This document shows positions 46,875-55,920 of a stretch of DNA of 64,000 bases, piece by piece. Both the position numbers and the translations under genes were made by a program. This DNA comes from Candidatus Nitrospira allomarina (GTDB lineage Bacteria > Nitrospirota > Nitrospiria > Nitrospirales > UBA8639), in NCBI RefSeq assembly GCF_032050975.1, contig NZ_CP116967.1, forward strand, positions 1,981,001 to 2,045,000, in the 5' to 3' direction. The notes below the pieces were generated by a model. That model saw only the letters and a list, made by a program, of their open reading frames with translations. It was not told the DNA's origin and did no database searches. Position 1 is the first letter of the stretch; the number at the start of each line of letters is the position of its first letter.

Positions 46875-47567
46875 TTACAGCAGTTCCTCGTGAATCGTAA
46901 CGTCTCCGCGAGCTCGAAGAGCTGTCTGGACGGCCTGCATGGCTCGTTGTTTCTTTTGCATGAGGAATTGAAAGCGAATCTGTTCTAAGACGTTGAGGTC
47001 AGGTTCGGCCCCATCAAGCGTTTGTCGGTCAGCGAGTTCTTTGACTTCTTTCATTTCCGTCGGGGTGAGTGTTGTGGCTTCAGAGACAAGGAGTCTCGCC
47101 TTTTCCGCCAGCAATTCGTTCCGGCGTTGCTCCTCATATTGATGAGGTTTCATCCGGTTGGCCGCTAGGAGCCGCTGGTAATATTCTGTATCGAAGACGC
47201 CATCTTTTTGGAAGTCTTTTTGGTTCACAATCGCATCGTGGAGTTCTTGAGCTGAGACGGCTAAATTCATTTCATCCGCCAGTAATTGCCAGGATTTTGT
47301 GGTGATCAATCCCTCGAGGGCGAGTTGCTTAATGGTTTCTTCTTTTACGTCTTCTTGTTTGAGTTGGTCGCGATAAAATCGGAAATAGCCTTGCTTCGTC
47401 CTGAGATATTCATCCTTGGTGACTTTATAGGGACCGACCGTTGCGACCGCGTTGCCTTGAGTGGACTCGTACCCATACCAACCCATGCCGATGACAAAGG
47501 TGACAGCAATGAGCAGAATAACCGCCTTGATAACCCACGGCGAACCCTCGCGGATAATTCGAATCAT
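46875..47567 (-). CDS. Membrane-anchored SurA-N-terminal-domain protein without a PPIase domain
   Basis: The ATG at 47567 has GAGGAGGCAGG just upstream; the open frame continues further upstream but without such a site. The 230-residue product has an N-terminal basic segment, a membrane helix (about 13-32, 'AVILLIAVTFVIGMGWYGYE') and a SurA/PpiD-type chaperone domain ('VATVGPYKVTKDEYLRTKQGYFRFYRDQLKQ...'). It stops where a parvulin PPIase domain would begin, so it is likely a periplasmic holdase resembling the N-terminal half of PpiD. Partners are unknown. Confidence 0.82.
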   Translation of the reverse strand: MIRIIREGSPWVIKAVILLIAVTFVIGMGWYGYESTQGNAVATVGPYKVTKDEYLRTKQGYFRFYRDQLKQEDVKEETIKQLALEGLITTKSWQLLADEMNLAVSAQELHDAIVNQKDFQKDGVFDTEYYQRLLAANRMKPHQYEEQRRNELLAEKARLLVSEATTLTPTEMKEVKELADRQTLDGAEPDLNVLEQIRFQFLMQKKQRAMQAVQTALRARGDVTIHEELL

Positions 47568-47895
47568 GCGTCCTGCCTCCTCGGAATTTCTTTGATGACC
47601 ATGATGAAATTTTAAGGGCCGGAAACGGGAAAGGCAAGTATGCAGGTCGTGCCAATTCAGTTCTTTACATCGGGAAGGGGGCATGGTAAAGCAACGGGCC
47701 GGAGAATGAGAAATATGACTTGGGAGGTTGTACTGCATGCGGTATGAAGGTTTCCCGGAAACGGCTGTTTTTGATTCTCAGGGGAAAGAGGTGTGTAGAG
47801 GCGATTATGGCGCCATGAGAAATCAATGGCACCTATCCGGAGGGGCCTCTTTTAATATGGGCGTGGGAGGTCAAGAGAAAGATCGGTGAAAACAC

Positions 47896-49326
47896 ATGAG
47901 TGAGGTTCGAGTTCGTTTTGCGCCAAGTCCGACTGGATTCCTCCATATTGGTGGTGTGCGGACAGCGTTGTTTAATTGGTTATTTGCGCGCCATGAGGGT
48001 GGAACCTTTATCCTCCGTATTGAGGACACCGATCGGGACCGGTCCACGGATGATGCTATTCAGGTCATTCTGGATGGCTTGAAATGGACCGGATTGAATT
48101 GGGATGAGGGGCCTTTCCGCCAAACCGACCGCTTAGAGTTGTATCGCGACCGGGCGATGGAACTCTTGAAGCGAAAGCTGGCCTACTGGTGCGTCTGTAC
48201 GCCTGAGGAATTAGACACAAGACGAAAAGAAGCTCAGGCTAAGGGCGAATCCATCAAATATGATGGGCGGTGTCGACATCGAGGCATTTCCGACCCTGCC
48301 GAACCGGCGGCTCTTCGCTTTCTAACCCCGCAGGAAGGGCAGACAGTCGTCAATGATCTCATTAAAGGCCAGATTGTGTTTGATAACACAGTCATGGACG
48401 ACCTCATCATCCTCAGGTCCAATGGCTATCCTACCTATAATTTTTCGGTGGTGGTGGATGACGGACTTATGAACATTTCCCATGTCATTCGCGGGGATGA
48501 TCATGTCAACAACACCCCGCGACAGGTCCCGCTCTTTTCAGCTCTGGGGTTTCCGGTGCCTCAGTTTGCTCACCTGCCCATGATTCTGGGGTCTGATAAA
48601 ACGCGTCTATCCAAACGTCATGGAGCCACATCGGTGTTGGCCTATAAAGAGATGGGGTATCTGCCGGAAGCGCTCATCAATTATCTGGTCCGTCTGGGAT
48701 GGTCCCATGGAGATCAGGAAATTTTCTCAATTCAGGAAATGGTCGAGTTTTTCGATTTTAAGCAGGTACAGGCCTCAGCAGCCGTCTTTAATCCTGAAAA
48801 ATTACGCTGGGTCAATGCGCAGTACATTAGAAACAGTGACCCTAAAGAGGTGGCCGACGCTCTCTTGCCTTTTTTGCAAAACGCAGGCTATGACCAGGCT
48901 GCCTTGTCTAGAATTCCTGGAGGAGCAGAGGCCTTGATCCCGCCCTTGCGAGAGCGATCGGAGACGCTATTGGATATTGTGCAAGGGGCTGTACCCTATC
49001 TGGCAGAGCCCATGACGATGGAGGAAGAGGCTGCGAACAAACATCTCACCCAAACGATCGCTCCGATTCTCAAGGAATTTGCCGATCAGGTGGAGGTCTT
49101 TGAGGACTTTTCCAAGGAAACTCTGGAGCGCATCCTCCATAGCCTTATCGAGCGTCATGGGCTCAAAATGGGTAAAGTGGCTCAACCGTTACGCGTGGCG
49201 TTGACAGGCCGGACAGTCAGCCCCGGCATTTATGAGGTGATGGCGCTGTTAGGAAAAGAGCGGTCACTTCAACGCATCCGTGCCGGGGTTGAGCGAGCCA
49301 TCACTGGCAATAACCAGCCTTCCTGA
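47896..49326 (+). CDS. gltX: Glutamyl-tRNA synthetase
   Basis: Class I aminoacyl-tRNA synthetase, 476 residues. The HIGH motif is in 'RFAPSPTGFLHIGGVRTALF' near 6-25 and the KMSKS motif appears as 'DKTRLSKRHGAT' near 234-245. The C-terminal anticodon-binding domain ('LRVALTGRTVSPGIYEVMALLG') is intact. In bacteria without a glutaminyl-tRNA synthetase a GltX of this type also charges tRNA-Gln, with GatCAB amidating the product; a tRNA-Gln gene follows immediately, but which mode applies here cannot be told from the window. Confidence 0.97.
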   Translation: MSEVRVRFAPSPTGFLHIGGVRTALFNWLFARHEGGTFILRIEDTDRDRSTDDAIQVILDGLKWTGLNWDEGPFRQTDRLELYRDRAMELLKRKLAYWCVCTPEELDTRRKEAQAKGESIKYDGRCRHRGISDPAEPAALRFLTPQEGQTVVNDLIKGQIVFDNTVMDDLIILRSNGYPTYNFSVVVDDGLMNISHVIRGDDHVNNTPRQVPLFSALGFPVPQFAHLPMILGSDKTRLSKRHGATSVLAYKEMGYLPEALINYLVRLGWSHGDQEIFSIQEMVEFFDFKQVQASAAVFNPEKLRWVNAQYIRNSDPKEVADALLPFLQNAGYDQAALSRIPGGAEALIPPLRERSETLLDIVQGAVPYLAEPMTMEEEAANKHLTQTIAPILKEFADQVEVFEDFSKETLERILHSLIERHGLKMGKVAQPLRVALTGRTVSPGIYEVMALLGKERSLQRIRAGVERAITGNNQPS

Positions 49327-49344
49327 TTTGTCTTGCTGCTTCGC

Positions 49345-49373
49345 TTGACTGCTTCTGAACAGTGAATTAAGCT
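49345..49373 (+). promoter_or_regulatory. Probable promoter of the tRNA-Gln gene
   Basis: TTGACT (49345-49350), 17-base spacer, TAAGCT (49368-49373). The tRNA begins 11 bases after the -10 box, so the primary transcript would have a very short leader. The same -10 variant occurs in front of purH. Confidence 0.5.
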
Positions 49374-49383
49374 CAGTCTAGGT

Positions 49384-49457
49384 TGGGGGATCGTCTAGCG
49401 GTAGGACGCCAGATTCTGGATCTGGCTGCCCAGGTTCGATCCCTGGTCCCCCAGCCA
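49384..49457 (+). tRNA. tRNA-Gln (anticodon CUG)
   Basis: The acceptor stem TGGGGGA (49384-49390) pairs exactly with TCCCCCA (49447-49453), followed by discriminator G and an encoded CCA. The anticodon stem CCAGA/TCTGG encloses the seven-base loop TTCTGGA, giving anticodon CTG, which reads CAG (Gln). The T arm shows 'GGTTCGATCC'. It lies 57 bases after gltX with its own promoter-like sequence. Confidence 0.95.
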
Positions 49458-49774
49458 ACTTTCCAAGGTTCCACATTTCTTCCACAAAATACTTCGCTAT
49501 GAGGAAATAATCTACCCGGTTTTATCTTCAATGGACGGATAGGCTTGAAGTCCCCTATTTTTTAATTTCTTGAGTTCACTCAACCCTCGGAGACGAAGGC
49601 TAAGGATAGAAGGAAATGTTTCTGTCTGATTGTTGAACTGGTTAAGTAATCCTGAAAAAATTGTAAGGCAAGGGGGAATGATCGACTCAGAATGAAGTTT
49701 GAGTGTCAGGGGTCGGATGGGAAAAGAGACACCAAGTCATATTACAAAGGAATGATAGTGTAAGAGGAGACGCC
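49458..49774. other. Intergenic region after tRNA-Gln
   Basis: No gene, attachment-site duplication or integrase remnant was recognised next to the tRNA. The stretch is A+T-rich with no clear terminator hairpin. It presumably holds the promoter of the winged-helix gene. Confidence 0.4.
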
Positions 49775-50050
49775 ATGAATCTTCATCAACGCGGTACGGA
49801 GTTGATTGAGGCATTGAAGGGCCATTTATTAGAGGTCCTTCATGGGCATCCGGATGCAGAGCCGGGAGGAACGGGGGTTTTTCAGGAAGAAATCGCCCGT
49901 CGGGCAGGGTTGCACAATATGGGCACCGGGGAATTGGACCATACATGTGGTGAAATGTTGCGGTTGCTCCATAAGGAAGGCAAGATTAAACTCGTTGATG
50001 AGGCCGAGCCGGATGAAAAGAGGAAGCGCTGGCGTTTAACCTCGCAGTAA
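49775..50050 (+). CDS. Small winged-helix-like protein
   Basis: From ATG 49775, with AGAGGAG six bases upstream, the product is 91 residues. It reads as a winged helix: helix 'GTELIEALKGHLLEVLHGHP', 'GVFQEEIARRAGLHNMGTGELDHTCGEMLRLLHKEGKI' cited by its core 'FQEEIARRAGLHNM' (helix-turn-helix) and a basic beta wing 'EKRKRWRLTS'. DNA binding is plausible, but no close family or target is evident. It is monocistronic in a poorly coding region. Confidence 0.7.
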   Translation: MNLHQRGTELIEALKGHLLEVLHGHPDAEPGGTGVFQEEIARRAGLHNMGTGELDHTCGEMLRLLHKEGKIKLVDEAEPDEKRKRWRLTSQ

Positions 50051-51254
50051 GTCCTGGCTTAATTAATATTGCACTTCACTTTTGCTTTACTTCCCTCCAA
50101 CCGAAAATCTTTGCTCACTGAAAGCATTTTTGATCCCTTTCTGGGATTAGGTCAAATGATAGCAGTAGTGAGACCAATAGCCACGGAGGCCCAGGTTTAG
50201 TCGGATTTCCCACAAGACCATGGCTATCGCAGTTGCCCTAATTAACCAATTGCCTGAGTTGCATGTACAATTTGAATTTAAGTTAAAAAACAGCTCGCTT
50301 AAATCGAATGGGAAAAGGAGGTAAGGTTTATGCCCCAAGTAGGCCTGGCACTGAAGGAGAGGAATGGATCTTTCCACAGCAAAATCCCTACGGTACACAG
50401 CCTGAAGGAACGTGGGAAGATGTCATGTGACTGGATGTCCTTCCCTTCCTGAAAATGTGCATCACGCCTAAAGTTCATAAAAAATATGGTCGATAAAAAA
50501 ATCGTAGTCATATGTACCCTGCTCTTCGTTGCCGTCATTGGATCCAATTGTCCTAGAGGGTGCTCGTTTCCCTCTTCAGAATGGGAACTCTTCTCTTTTT
50601 CCAAGCCTCCGTTGGACAACAAAAAATGGTCCCATCGGAATGAAGCAATGGCAATTCAACTCCTATCCCATTTGAAGGCATTCAACCATCCCAACATAGG
50701 ATTCACTCTCGATCCTGCCTCCAACTTTTAATGGCTAGCAAATAAAAATGATGGATTTCTATGTTTTTGTTGGGATTCCTCAATACCGTTGACCTGTTTT
50801 TGCTTGTTAAGAGAGAGAATGAAGAAGGATTGCTTTTAAATGGTGTAGGGGTAGTTTTTATTCTTCAAATTCGGAATCATAAGGCCAAGCACAGTTGGGG
50901 CTTACCTCCCCCTAATGAATTCAAGCGAATTCCAAATGGCCGAATCCGTTGCTTTAGGACAATATCCGTGGCATCCACAAGCCTTGCACACATTCTTTCT
51001 ATGGAGTGGTTGGAAATCTTGAGATATGCTAATTTCCCTCGCTCATGCATCCTATTCATAAATCCACACCCAATATTTCGGGAAAATTGGATACATTTTC
51101 AATGAAACATTATGTTTTTTCTTCTTTAGTTGTCATGGACGAAAAGGGATAGTAGATTGAACGAAAATCGCAGGCAGAATAACTTTTTTGATCGGCTTCC
51201 CACCGAATTTTCTCTCAGAGAGAATTAATAAAACTGTTGAAAGGAGGAAATACA
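50051..51254. other. Largely noncoding 1.2-kb stretch
   Basis: Frames at 50486-50731 (81 residues, hydrophobic N-terminus 'KKIVVICTLLFVAVIG') and 50761-51105 (114 residues) exist, but neither has a good ribosome site or recognisable family, and both have odd composition. An imperfect inverted repeat, ATAGCCACGG (50177-50186) with CCATGGCTAT (50218-50227), is the only structure noted. The region may hold decayed genes. Confidence 0.4.
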
Positions 51255-51632
51255 ATGAAAATCATGGTGCCGGTATCTGTCATGCTTTGGTTAATGCTGA
51301 TTAGTGCCCCACTCCTGAAAGCAGAGGTTATTGTGGAAACATATGGCGGAGAAGAGGAAACAATGTCTCTTGAAAATCGTCAGGGAACCCCTCCACCAGG
51401 TAAAGCCCCAATGCGGATTGAAGGACCGGATGGGACGCTACGACCTCTTCCTTCGGGCTCGATACCCGAGAGTCGTATGAGTACGGAGGGCTTACGGGAT
51501 GTTCCGGATGCGGGGGGAGGAACAATGGTGAATGTTGAGGGGCGGTTCCAGTCAATTCTGAAGGTGCCCGACGGAGCGGACCATGCGATTCATCATCATG
51601 ACCCCGAGGACCTAGAGCCATTGAAACCCTGA
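51255..51632 (+). CDS. Small exported protein of unknown function
   Basis: The ATG at 51255 has AAAGGAGG at ideal distance. The 125-residue product has a clear signal peptide (about 1-23, 'MVPVSVMLWLMLISAPLLKA') and a mature part that is Gly/Pro-rich and acidic, ending in a 'HAIHHHDPEDLEPLKP' tail with four His residues that might bind metal. No family recognised. It precedes the FG-GAP-like repeat gene by 26 bases and is probably cotranscribed with it. Confidence 0.7.
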   Translation: MKIMVPVSVMLWLMLISAPLLKAEVIVETYGGEEETMSLENRQGTPPPGKAPMRIEGPDGTLRPLPSGSIPESRMSTEGLRDVPDAGGGTMVNVEGRFQSILKVPDGADHAIHHHDPEDLEPLKP

Positions 51633-51658
51633 AGATTGTTGGAAGACTCTTTTCATCC

Positions 51659-53545
51659 ATGAATTATTCTAAAGTCGCCAGACTGGGAAGCCCCTTTTCT
51701 TCTCATTTACCGATACCCTTCGGCCTCCGGGTGTCTGGATTTCTGGTCGTCTTATTCTTTGGCTGCTTTGGACCCTTGACCGAGACCTTCGCTGCCACCA
51801 TTATTATTGTGAATAAAGATAGTCCCGGGGAGGGATTTAACGATCCTGCGCCTTTTACACCAGTGGGTGGAAATACGGCCACCACCCTTGGGGAGGCACG
51901 GTTAAAAGCATTTGAGTATGCGGCAAATATTTTAGCGCAGGTGCTGGTGAGCACGGTGGGCATTCGAGTCGATGCTCGAATTGATTCCTTGGGAACAGGG
52001 ATACTGGGATCGGCTGGCCCTAATACCGTCCATCGGAATTTTCCCAATGCTCCTGTGGCAAATACCTGGTATGTCCAATCCCTTGCCAATAAGCTTGCAG
52101 AGCAGGATCTGGATCTTACTACCAGTGATATAAGTGCCACCTTCAGTGCAAATTTCACGAATTGGTATTTTGGGCTGGATGCCAATCCTCCATCTGGTCA
52201 ATTTGATTTTGTTACCGTGGTACTTCATGAGATTATTCATGGCCTTGGTTTTTTGTCACTTGTTGATGTGCAAACCGGAGAGAAATTCTTAGGAACCAAT
52301 GATGTTTTTATGCGTTGGTTGGAGCTTCATGGAGCCAGTCCGGCCAATTACCCTGAAATGACCGATAACCAAAGGCAATATGCGAATGTGGCGAACCCGA
52401 ATCTTCATTTTGTTGGTGGCAATCTTCAAGGCGGCTCCGAAACCCTGACGGCCGGACGGACGGATACTCATGTTCAGATGTATGCTCCAAACCCGGCTCA
52501 ATTAGGTTCATCGGTGTCTCATTTCACGAATACGATTAAGCCTGATCAGCTTATGGAGCCAGGAATAGCTTCCGGAAGGGCGATTCATGATCTCGGGTTA
52601 GCTCAACCTCTGTTGCAAGATTTAGGATGGATATTTGAGGCTGGCGTGAGTTTCCCAACTCGGAATGATGTTAATGGTGACGAGAAGGCAGACCTCGTTT
52701 GGCGCAACACGAGCACGTGGGCTGTCGCGATTTGGTTGATGAACGGTTCTACGATTGCTTCCTCCGGTTTATTGGGGGTGGTGTCGTCGAAGTGGCAGGT
52801 TGCCGGTACTGGAGATGTCAATGAGGATGGGAAAGCAGATGTTATCTGGCGTCACAGCGATACAGGAACGGTTGCGGTGTGGCTGATGAATGGTCTCACT
52901 GTCATGTCGGTGGGTTTTCCAGGTAGCGTCTCTGTGGATTGGCAAATCGCGAGTGTGGGTGATGTCAACGGCGACGGGAGGGCGGACCTCGTTTGGCGCA
53001 ACACAAGTAGTGGGGAAGTGACGATTTGGTTAATGAGCGGCTCCACGATTGCTTCTTCCGGCCATTTGGGCGCCGTACCGTTGGAGTGGCAAATAGCGGG
53101 AACGGGAGATATGAATGCCGATGGAAAAGCGGATCTTATATGGCGGAATAACCTGACCGGCGTAGTGGAAGTGTGGCTAATGCAAGGACTCACGGTCCTG
53201 TCAATTGGTTTCACCGGAGGGGTCTCCACGGATTGGCAAATTGCAGGGGTGGGTGATGTAAATGATGACGGGATGGGGGATTTGGTTTGGCGTAAAACGA
53301 GTAACGGGGAGGTTGCAATTTGGTTGATGAATGGGGTGACTCTCAGTTCTCCTGGGTTTTTTGGCGTGGTGCCTCAGGGATGGGAGATTGCTAGCACCAG
53401 TGATGTCAATGGGGATGGGCGCGCAGATATAATTTGGCGTAACAAGCAGACGGGTACGGTGGCGGTGTGGATGATGAATGGGCTTACTGTCATGTCGATT
53501 GGCTTTCCGGGTAGTACTTCGATCAATTGGAAAATTCAACATTAG
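51659..53545 (+). CDS. Exported HExxH protein with FG-GAP-like repeats
   Basis: The 628-residue product has a long N-terminus with a hydrophobic signal segment (about 24-42), a globular domain (about 45-325) with the zinc-protease motif 'HEIIHGLGF' at 190-198, and six C-terminal repeats of about 46 residues (from about 337) of type 'DVNGDGKADLVWRNT...VAIWLMNG', which are FG-GAP/VCBS-like calcium-binding beta-propeller blades. H190, E191 and H194 fit zinc binding; the usual third ligand of the HExxHxxGxxH type is a serine (S200), so a distal ligand would be needed. An extracellular protease or adhesin is plausible. Confidence 0.8.
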   Translation: MNYSKVARLGSPFSSHLPIPFGLRVSGFLVVLFFGCFGPLTETFAATIIIVNKDSPGEGFNDPAPFTPVGGNTATTLGEARLKAFEYAANILAQVLVSTVGIRVDARIDSLGTGILGSAGPNTVHRNFPNAPVANTWYVQSLANKLAEQDLDLTTSDISATFSANFTNWYFGLDANPPSGQFDFVTVVLHEIIHGLGFLSLVDVQTGEKFLGTNDVFMRWLELHGASPANYPEMTDNQRQYANVANPNLHFVGGNLQGGSETLTAGRTDTHVQMYAPNPAQLGSSVSHFTNTIKPDQLMEPGIASGRAIHDLGLAQPLLQDLGWIFEAGVSFPTRNDVNGDEKADLVWRNTSTWAVAIWLMNGSTIASSGLLGVVSSKWQVAGTGDVNEDGKADVIWRHSDTGTVAVWLMNGLTVMSVGFPGSVSVDWQIASVGDVNGDGRADLVWRNTSSGEVTIWLMSGSTIASSGHLGAVPLEWQIAGTGDMNADGKADLIWRNNLTGVVEVWLMQGLTVLSIGFTGGVSTDWQIAGVGDVNDDGMGDLVWRKTSNGEVAIWLMNGVTLSSPGFFGVVPQGWEIASTSDVNGDGRADIIWRNKQTGTVAVWMMNGLTVMSIGFPGSTSINWKIQH

Positions 53546-53805
53546 GCAAGGTTTAAATGAAATTTCCAACCTGTTGTTTTACCCAACATACAGAAATGGA
53601 GTTTAAGGGATGGTTTGGAATTAAAAGCACTGGTCGTTGTCTTAGTTGTCACCCCGATGCTGGAATCTGGCTTTTCCTAATGGAAAGTTATTGTTTCCGA
53701 GTGCATGGTTTTAAGGCGGTCAAATTATTTCGAGCCATTTGTTGAGATTAGTCCAATTGGAAGGCATGATCTGGTGATGACAAACCTTTTCCCTTATATG
53801 TAGGC

Positions 53806-54066
53806 ATGGATATGCTGACGGCCAATGTGAAATGGTGGTGGGCAGCAATGCTTGCGGGTAGCATCTTCCTTGCGGTACCTGGGCATTCCGAGATTGGGGC
53901 CATCATAGGCGATGTGGTTGGGCATTTTTTTTCTGCCCTGATCTTAGCCATTGTGCCGATTTTGGGATATCGTCTGTTCTATGAACGGATTGGTGAAAAA
54001 GAAATCACCTATATCTTTGGTGCCGCCTGGATCTATCTTGTGTTTTCGCAATTAGTTGGATGGTAA
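53806..54066 (+). CDS. Small membrane protein of unknown function
   Basis: The 86-residue product has three hydrophobic segments (about 12-25, 30-55, 68-85), with 'GDVVGHFFSALILAIVPILGYRLFYERIGEKEITYIFGAAW' cited by its core 'ALILAIVPILGYRLFYERIG'. The start is an ATG after a modest ribosome site. It has no recognised family and stands alone between the repeat protein and the riboswitch region. Confidence 0.5.
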   Translation: MDMLTANVKWWWAAMLAGSIFLAVPGHSEIGAIIGDVVGHFFSALILAIVPILGYRLFYERIGEKEITYIFGAAWIYLVFSQLVGW

Positions 54067-54700
54067 GAAACTACCTTTATTGCAATGAATTTAGCCATTC
54101 CCTAGGTTTTAAAGCATTATCTGCACTCCCTCATCAAAAAGTTGAAAAGAAGAATATAGGGCGTTTGAAACTCATCGATGCGGTAGAGCGCGCCTCCTCC
54201 GGTTGAATACTTGATGCCACTTCTGATCACAATGATGCGTTAGCAGTGATCCTCTGCAATCTCTTTAAGAGCGTTTGCCTCGCACGCAAACTTTATATTG
54301 ATTAAATCACGGGGAAAACATAAACAGACCTGTTGATATTAGAAATCGTACGCCCGTGTTGGCCTCCTGAGCAGAGAGCTTGGGTTACTTTACTGATTCC
54401 ATAGGGAACGACTTATGTGAGGCCGATTTTCCTGACAAGGGGGCTTTGGGGGATTGCCCAGGTTTCCTGTGCTTCAGATGTAGGACCTTCAGATTAGATG
54501 TTCGTTAACACATTGCGTCTGTTTAATCGTAAGATTAATTCATGAATCATGGGTTCATTTTTCTACGACTATTCTTGTTTTATTGTAATTAAGGTTTGGC
54601 AGTCTTCATGAATTCTTGAGAAATAGGAAATTTTCTTTCCCAGGATTCAAGGATCTGGCAAAGATTCCGATGAAACATCCAGAATTAAAAACGGTTGTAT
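54067..54700. other. Intergenic region upstream of the riboswitch
   Basis: No gene is supported across these 634 bases, which are A+T-rich near the right end. The promoter of the riboswitch transcript must lie here; I could not identify a convincing -35/-10 pair. Together with the spacers at 50051-51254 and 55274-55920 it makes this part of the window unusually sparse in genes. Confidence 0.45.
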
Positions 54701-54783
54701 CCTGAAAAAAAGCAAACCATCTGAAAGGGTGGGACGCAAAGCTATGGGCCTACGTCTCGGAGTTTGAGATAGGGTTGCCAGGT
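54701..54783 (+). promoter_or_regulatory. Cyclic-di-GMP-I (GEMM-I) riboswitch
   Basis: The GEMM-I consensus is plain: 'GCAAACCATCTGAAAGGGTG' (54711-54730) runs into 'GGGACGCAAAGC' and 'GGGCCTACG', and ends 'AGGGTTGCCAGG'. The P1 arms CCTG (54701-54704) and CAGG (54779-54782) pair. The GNRA-type loop and its receptor segment are present. GEMM-I RNAs bind cyclic di-GMP and control expression at transcription or translation. It lies 82 bases upstream of the start of the fibronectin-III protein gene, whose ribosome site (AAGGAG) is a likely target; a stem GAGCG...CGCTC (54815-54833 region) lies between them. Confidence 0.85.
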
Positions 54784-54865
54784 TGCCAGGCAAGCCACAG
54801 AGTCTCCTTGACATGAGCGGAGTGGCTTCGCTCGGCATGATTCACATGCATAAAGGAGATCTCGT

Positions 54866-55273
54866 ATGTCACACGATCAAGGTTTCTCTCAAATTACCTA
54901 CCCCCATACCCATACCCATTCCTTTCGATCCGTATTTAGGTCATTATGGACCATTGTTCTTTTTCTCTGTCTTTTTTCCTCCAATGCACTGGCGGGAGAA
55001 GTCACCCTAGCCTGGAATCCTCCTTCCGCAGAATATGGTGGATTCATTGTCGCCTACGGGACTTCAAGCGGCACTTATTCGGAGACTCAAGATGTCGGAG
55101 CTCAGGCCATTTATACGGTGACAAGCCTGACTCCCGGTCAAACCTATTATTTTGCGGTAAAAGCTTACGACCGGGCTCGTAAAATTGAAAGCCCGTTTTC
55201 AAATCAGGTGAGTGTTACCTTGCCTATCGTTAATGCGCGTCCTGCTCCTCCAAAGGATGTAAAGGTTTATTGA
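54866..55273 (+). CDS. Exported single-domain fibronectin type III protein
   Basis: The ATG follows AAAGGAG at a good distance. The 135-residue product has a His-rich start, a signal peptide (about 26-43, 'SLWTIVLFLCLFSSNALA') and one fibronectin type III domain: 'EVTLAWNPPSAEYGGFIVAYG' near 45-65 and 'YTVTSLTPGQTYYFAVKAYD' near 84-103, ending 'PPKDVKVY'. Such domains bind polysaccharides or proteins at the cell surface. The c-di-GMP riboswitch upstream suggests a role in the biofilm or attached state; this is inference. Confidence 0.8.
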   Translation: MSHDQGFSQITYPHTHTHSFRSVFRSLWTIVLFLCLFSSNALAGEVTLAWNPPSAEYGGFIVAYGTSSGTYSETQDVGAQAIYTVTSLTPGQTYYFAVKAYDRARKIESPFSNQVSVTLPIVNARPAPPKDVKVY

Positions 55274-55920
55274 GATTCGTTTTCTGGGAAAAATAGTTAC
55301 AAATAGATTGTATTTGGATGGGTTGCATCAACGGAAATGTCGTAAGCCGTTTTCACCCGGGATTTATGAAGCGGGCTCCGTGATAATGAAGTCTCCCTAC
55401 CTCTAAGGACATTTGCAGAACGAGGATGTTCTGCAAATGTCCTGTTTATAAAGAATTCTTCTCCGGCGTTCGTTAAATAATGGATATGAGGACAGGGTCG
55501 ATGACCTGAAGTCTCATTTCTCAAGTCCCACTCCGTCGAGATTTTAGTAACTGACCTCAAGAAATTTACATGAAGTCCTGTATGATCCCTTTAACTAAAA
55601 CTGAAGTCTTCCGGTAGAGTTTTATTTGTTTTCCCCACCTTGATCGACTTTATCTTGTAATTTTGGTATTCATCCCCATCTAGAAAAACAGTTTACGAAA
55701 AAAACCTTATACTTCACTTATACTGAAGCCAGAAGGACTGTTTCTTGTGCGGGTTCCTATGGTAGGGTCCATCCCTCATCAGGGAACTCATCTTGCAATT
55801 GACTTAACAGACTGATGAGGGCACCATATCTAAGAGTTGGTCATGCCCAAAACTATAGAGTATTCTTCTGACTCCACCCCCCCGCACTTCCATCGAATTG
55901 AAGATAATAAGGTAGATGTA
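55274..55920. other. Intergenic region before the outer-membrane barrel gene
   Basis: No gene is supported. A perfect 16-bp palindrome lies at 55406-55443 (listed separately). TATACT boxes at 55708 and 55719 exist, but the upstream TTTACG is not at a normal distance. Confidence 0.4.
55406..55443. repeat. Perfect 16-bp inverted repeat
   Basis: AGGACATTTGCAGAAC (55406-55421) and its exact reverse complement (55428-55443) flank a six-base loop GAGGAT. It is strong enough to act as a transcript end, but only a mixed GTTTATAAAG follows rather than a T-run, so it is not a standard intrinsic terminator. It lies 133 bases after the FN3 gene stop. Confidence 0.6.

Noticed and set aside
49384-49774. 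tRNA-Gln as a site of genomic island insertion
   Set aside because: No repeated tRNA 3' end or integrase gene is seen downstream within the window.
50486-51105. Two small open frames with hydrophobic or basic stretches
   Set aside because: No ribosome site, no recognisable family and unusual composition; kept only as a note in the gap description.
53557-53745. A 62-residue open frame with several cysteines
   Set aside because: Composition and lack of a ribosome site suggest chance; the cysteines do not form a known motif.
55692-55724. TTTACG and TATACT as a promoter for the barrel gene
   Set aside because: The spacing is 10 or 21 bases, outside the usual range for sigma-70.
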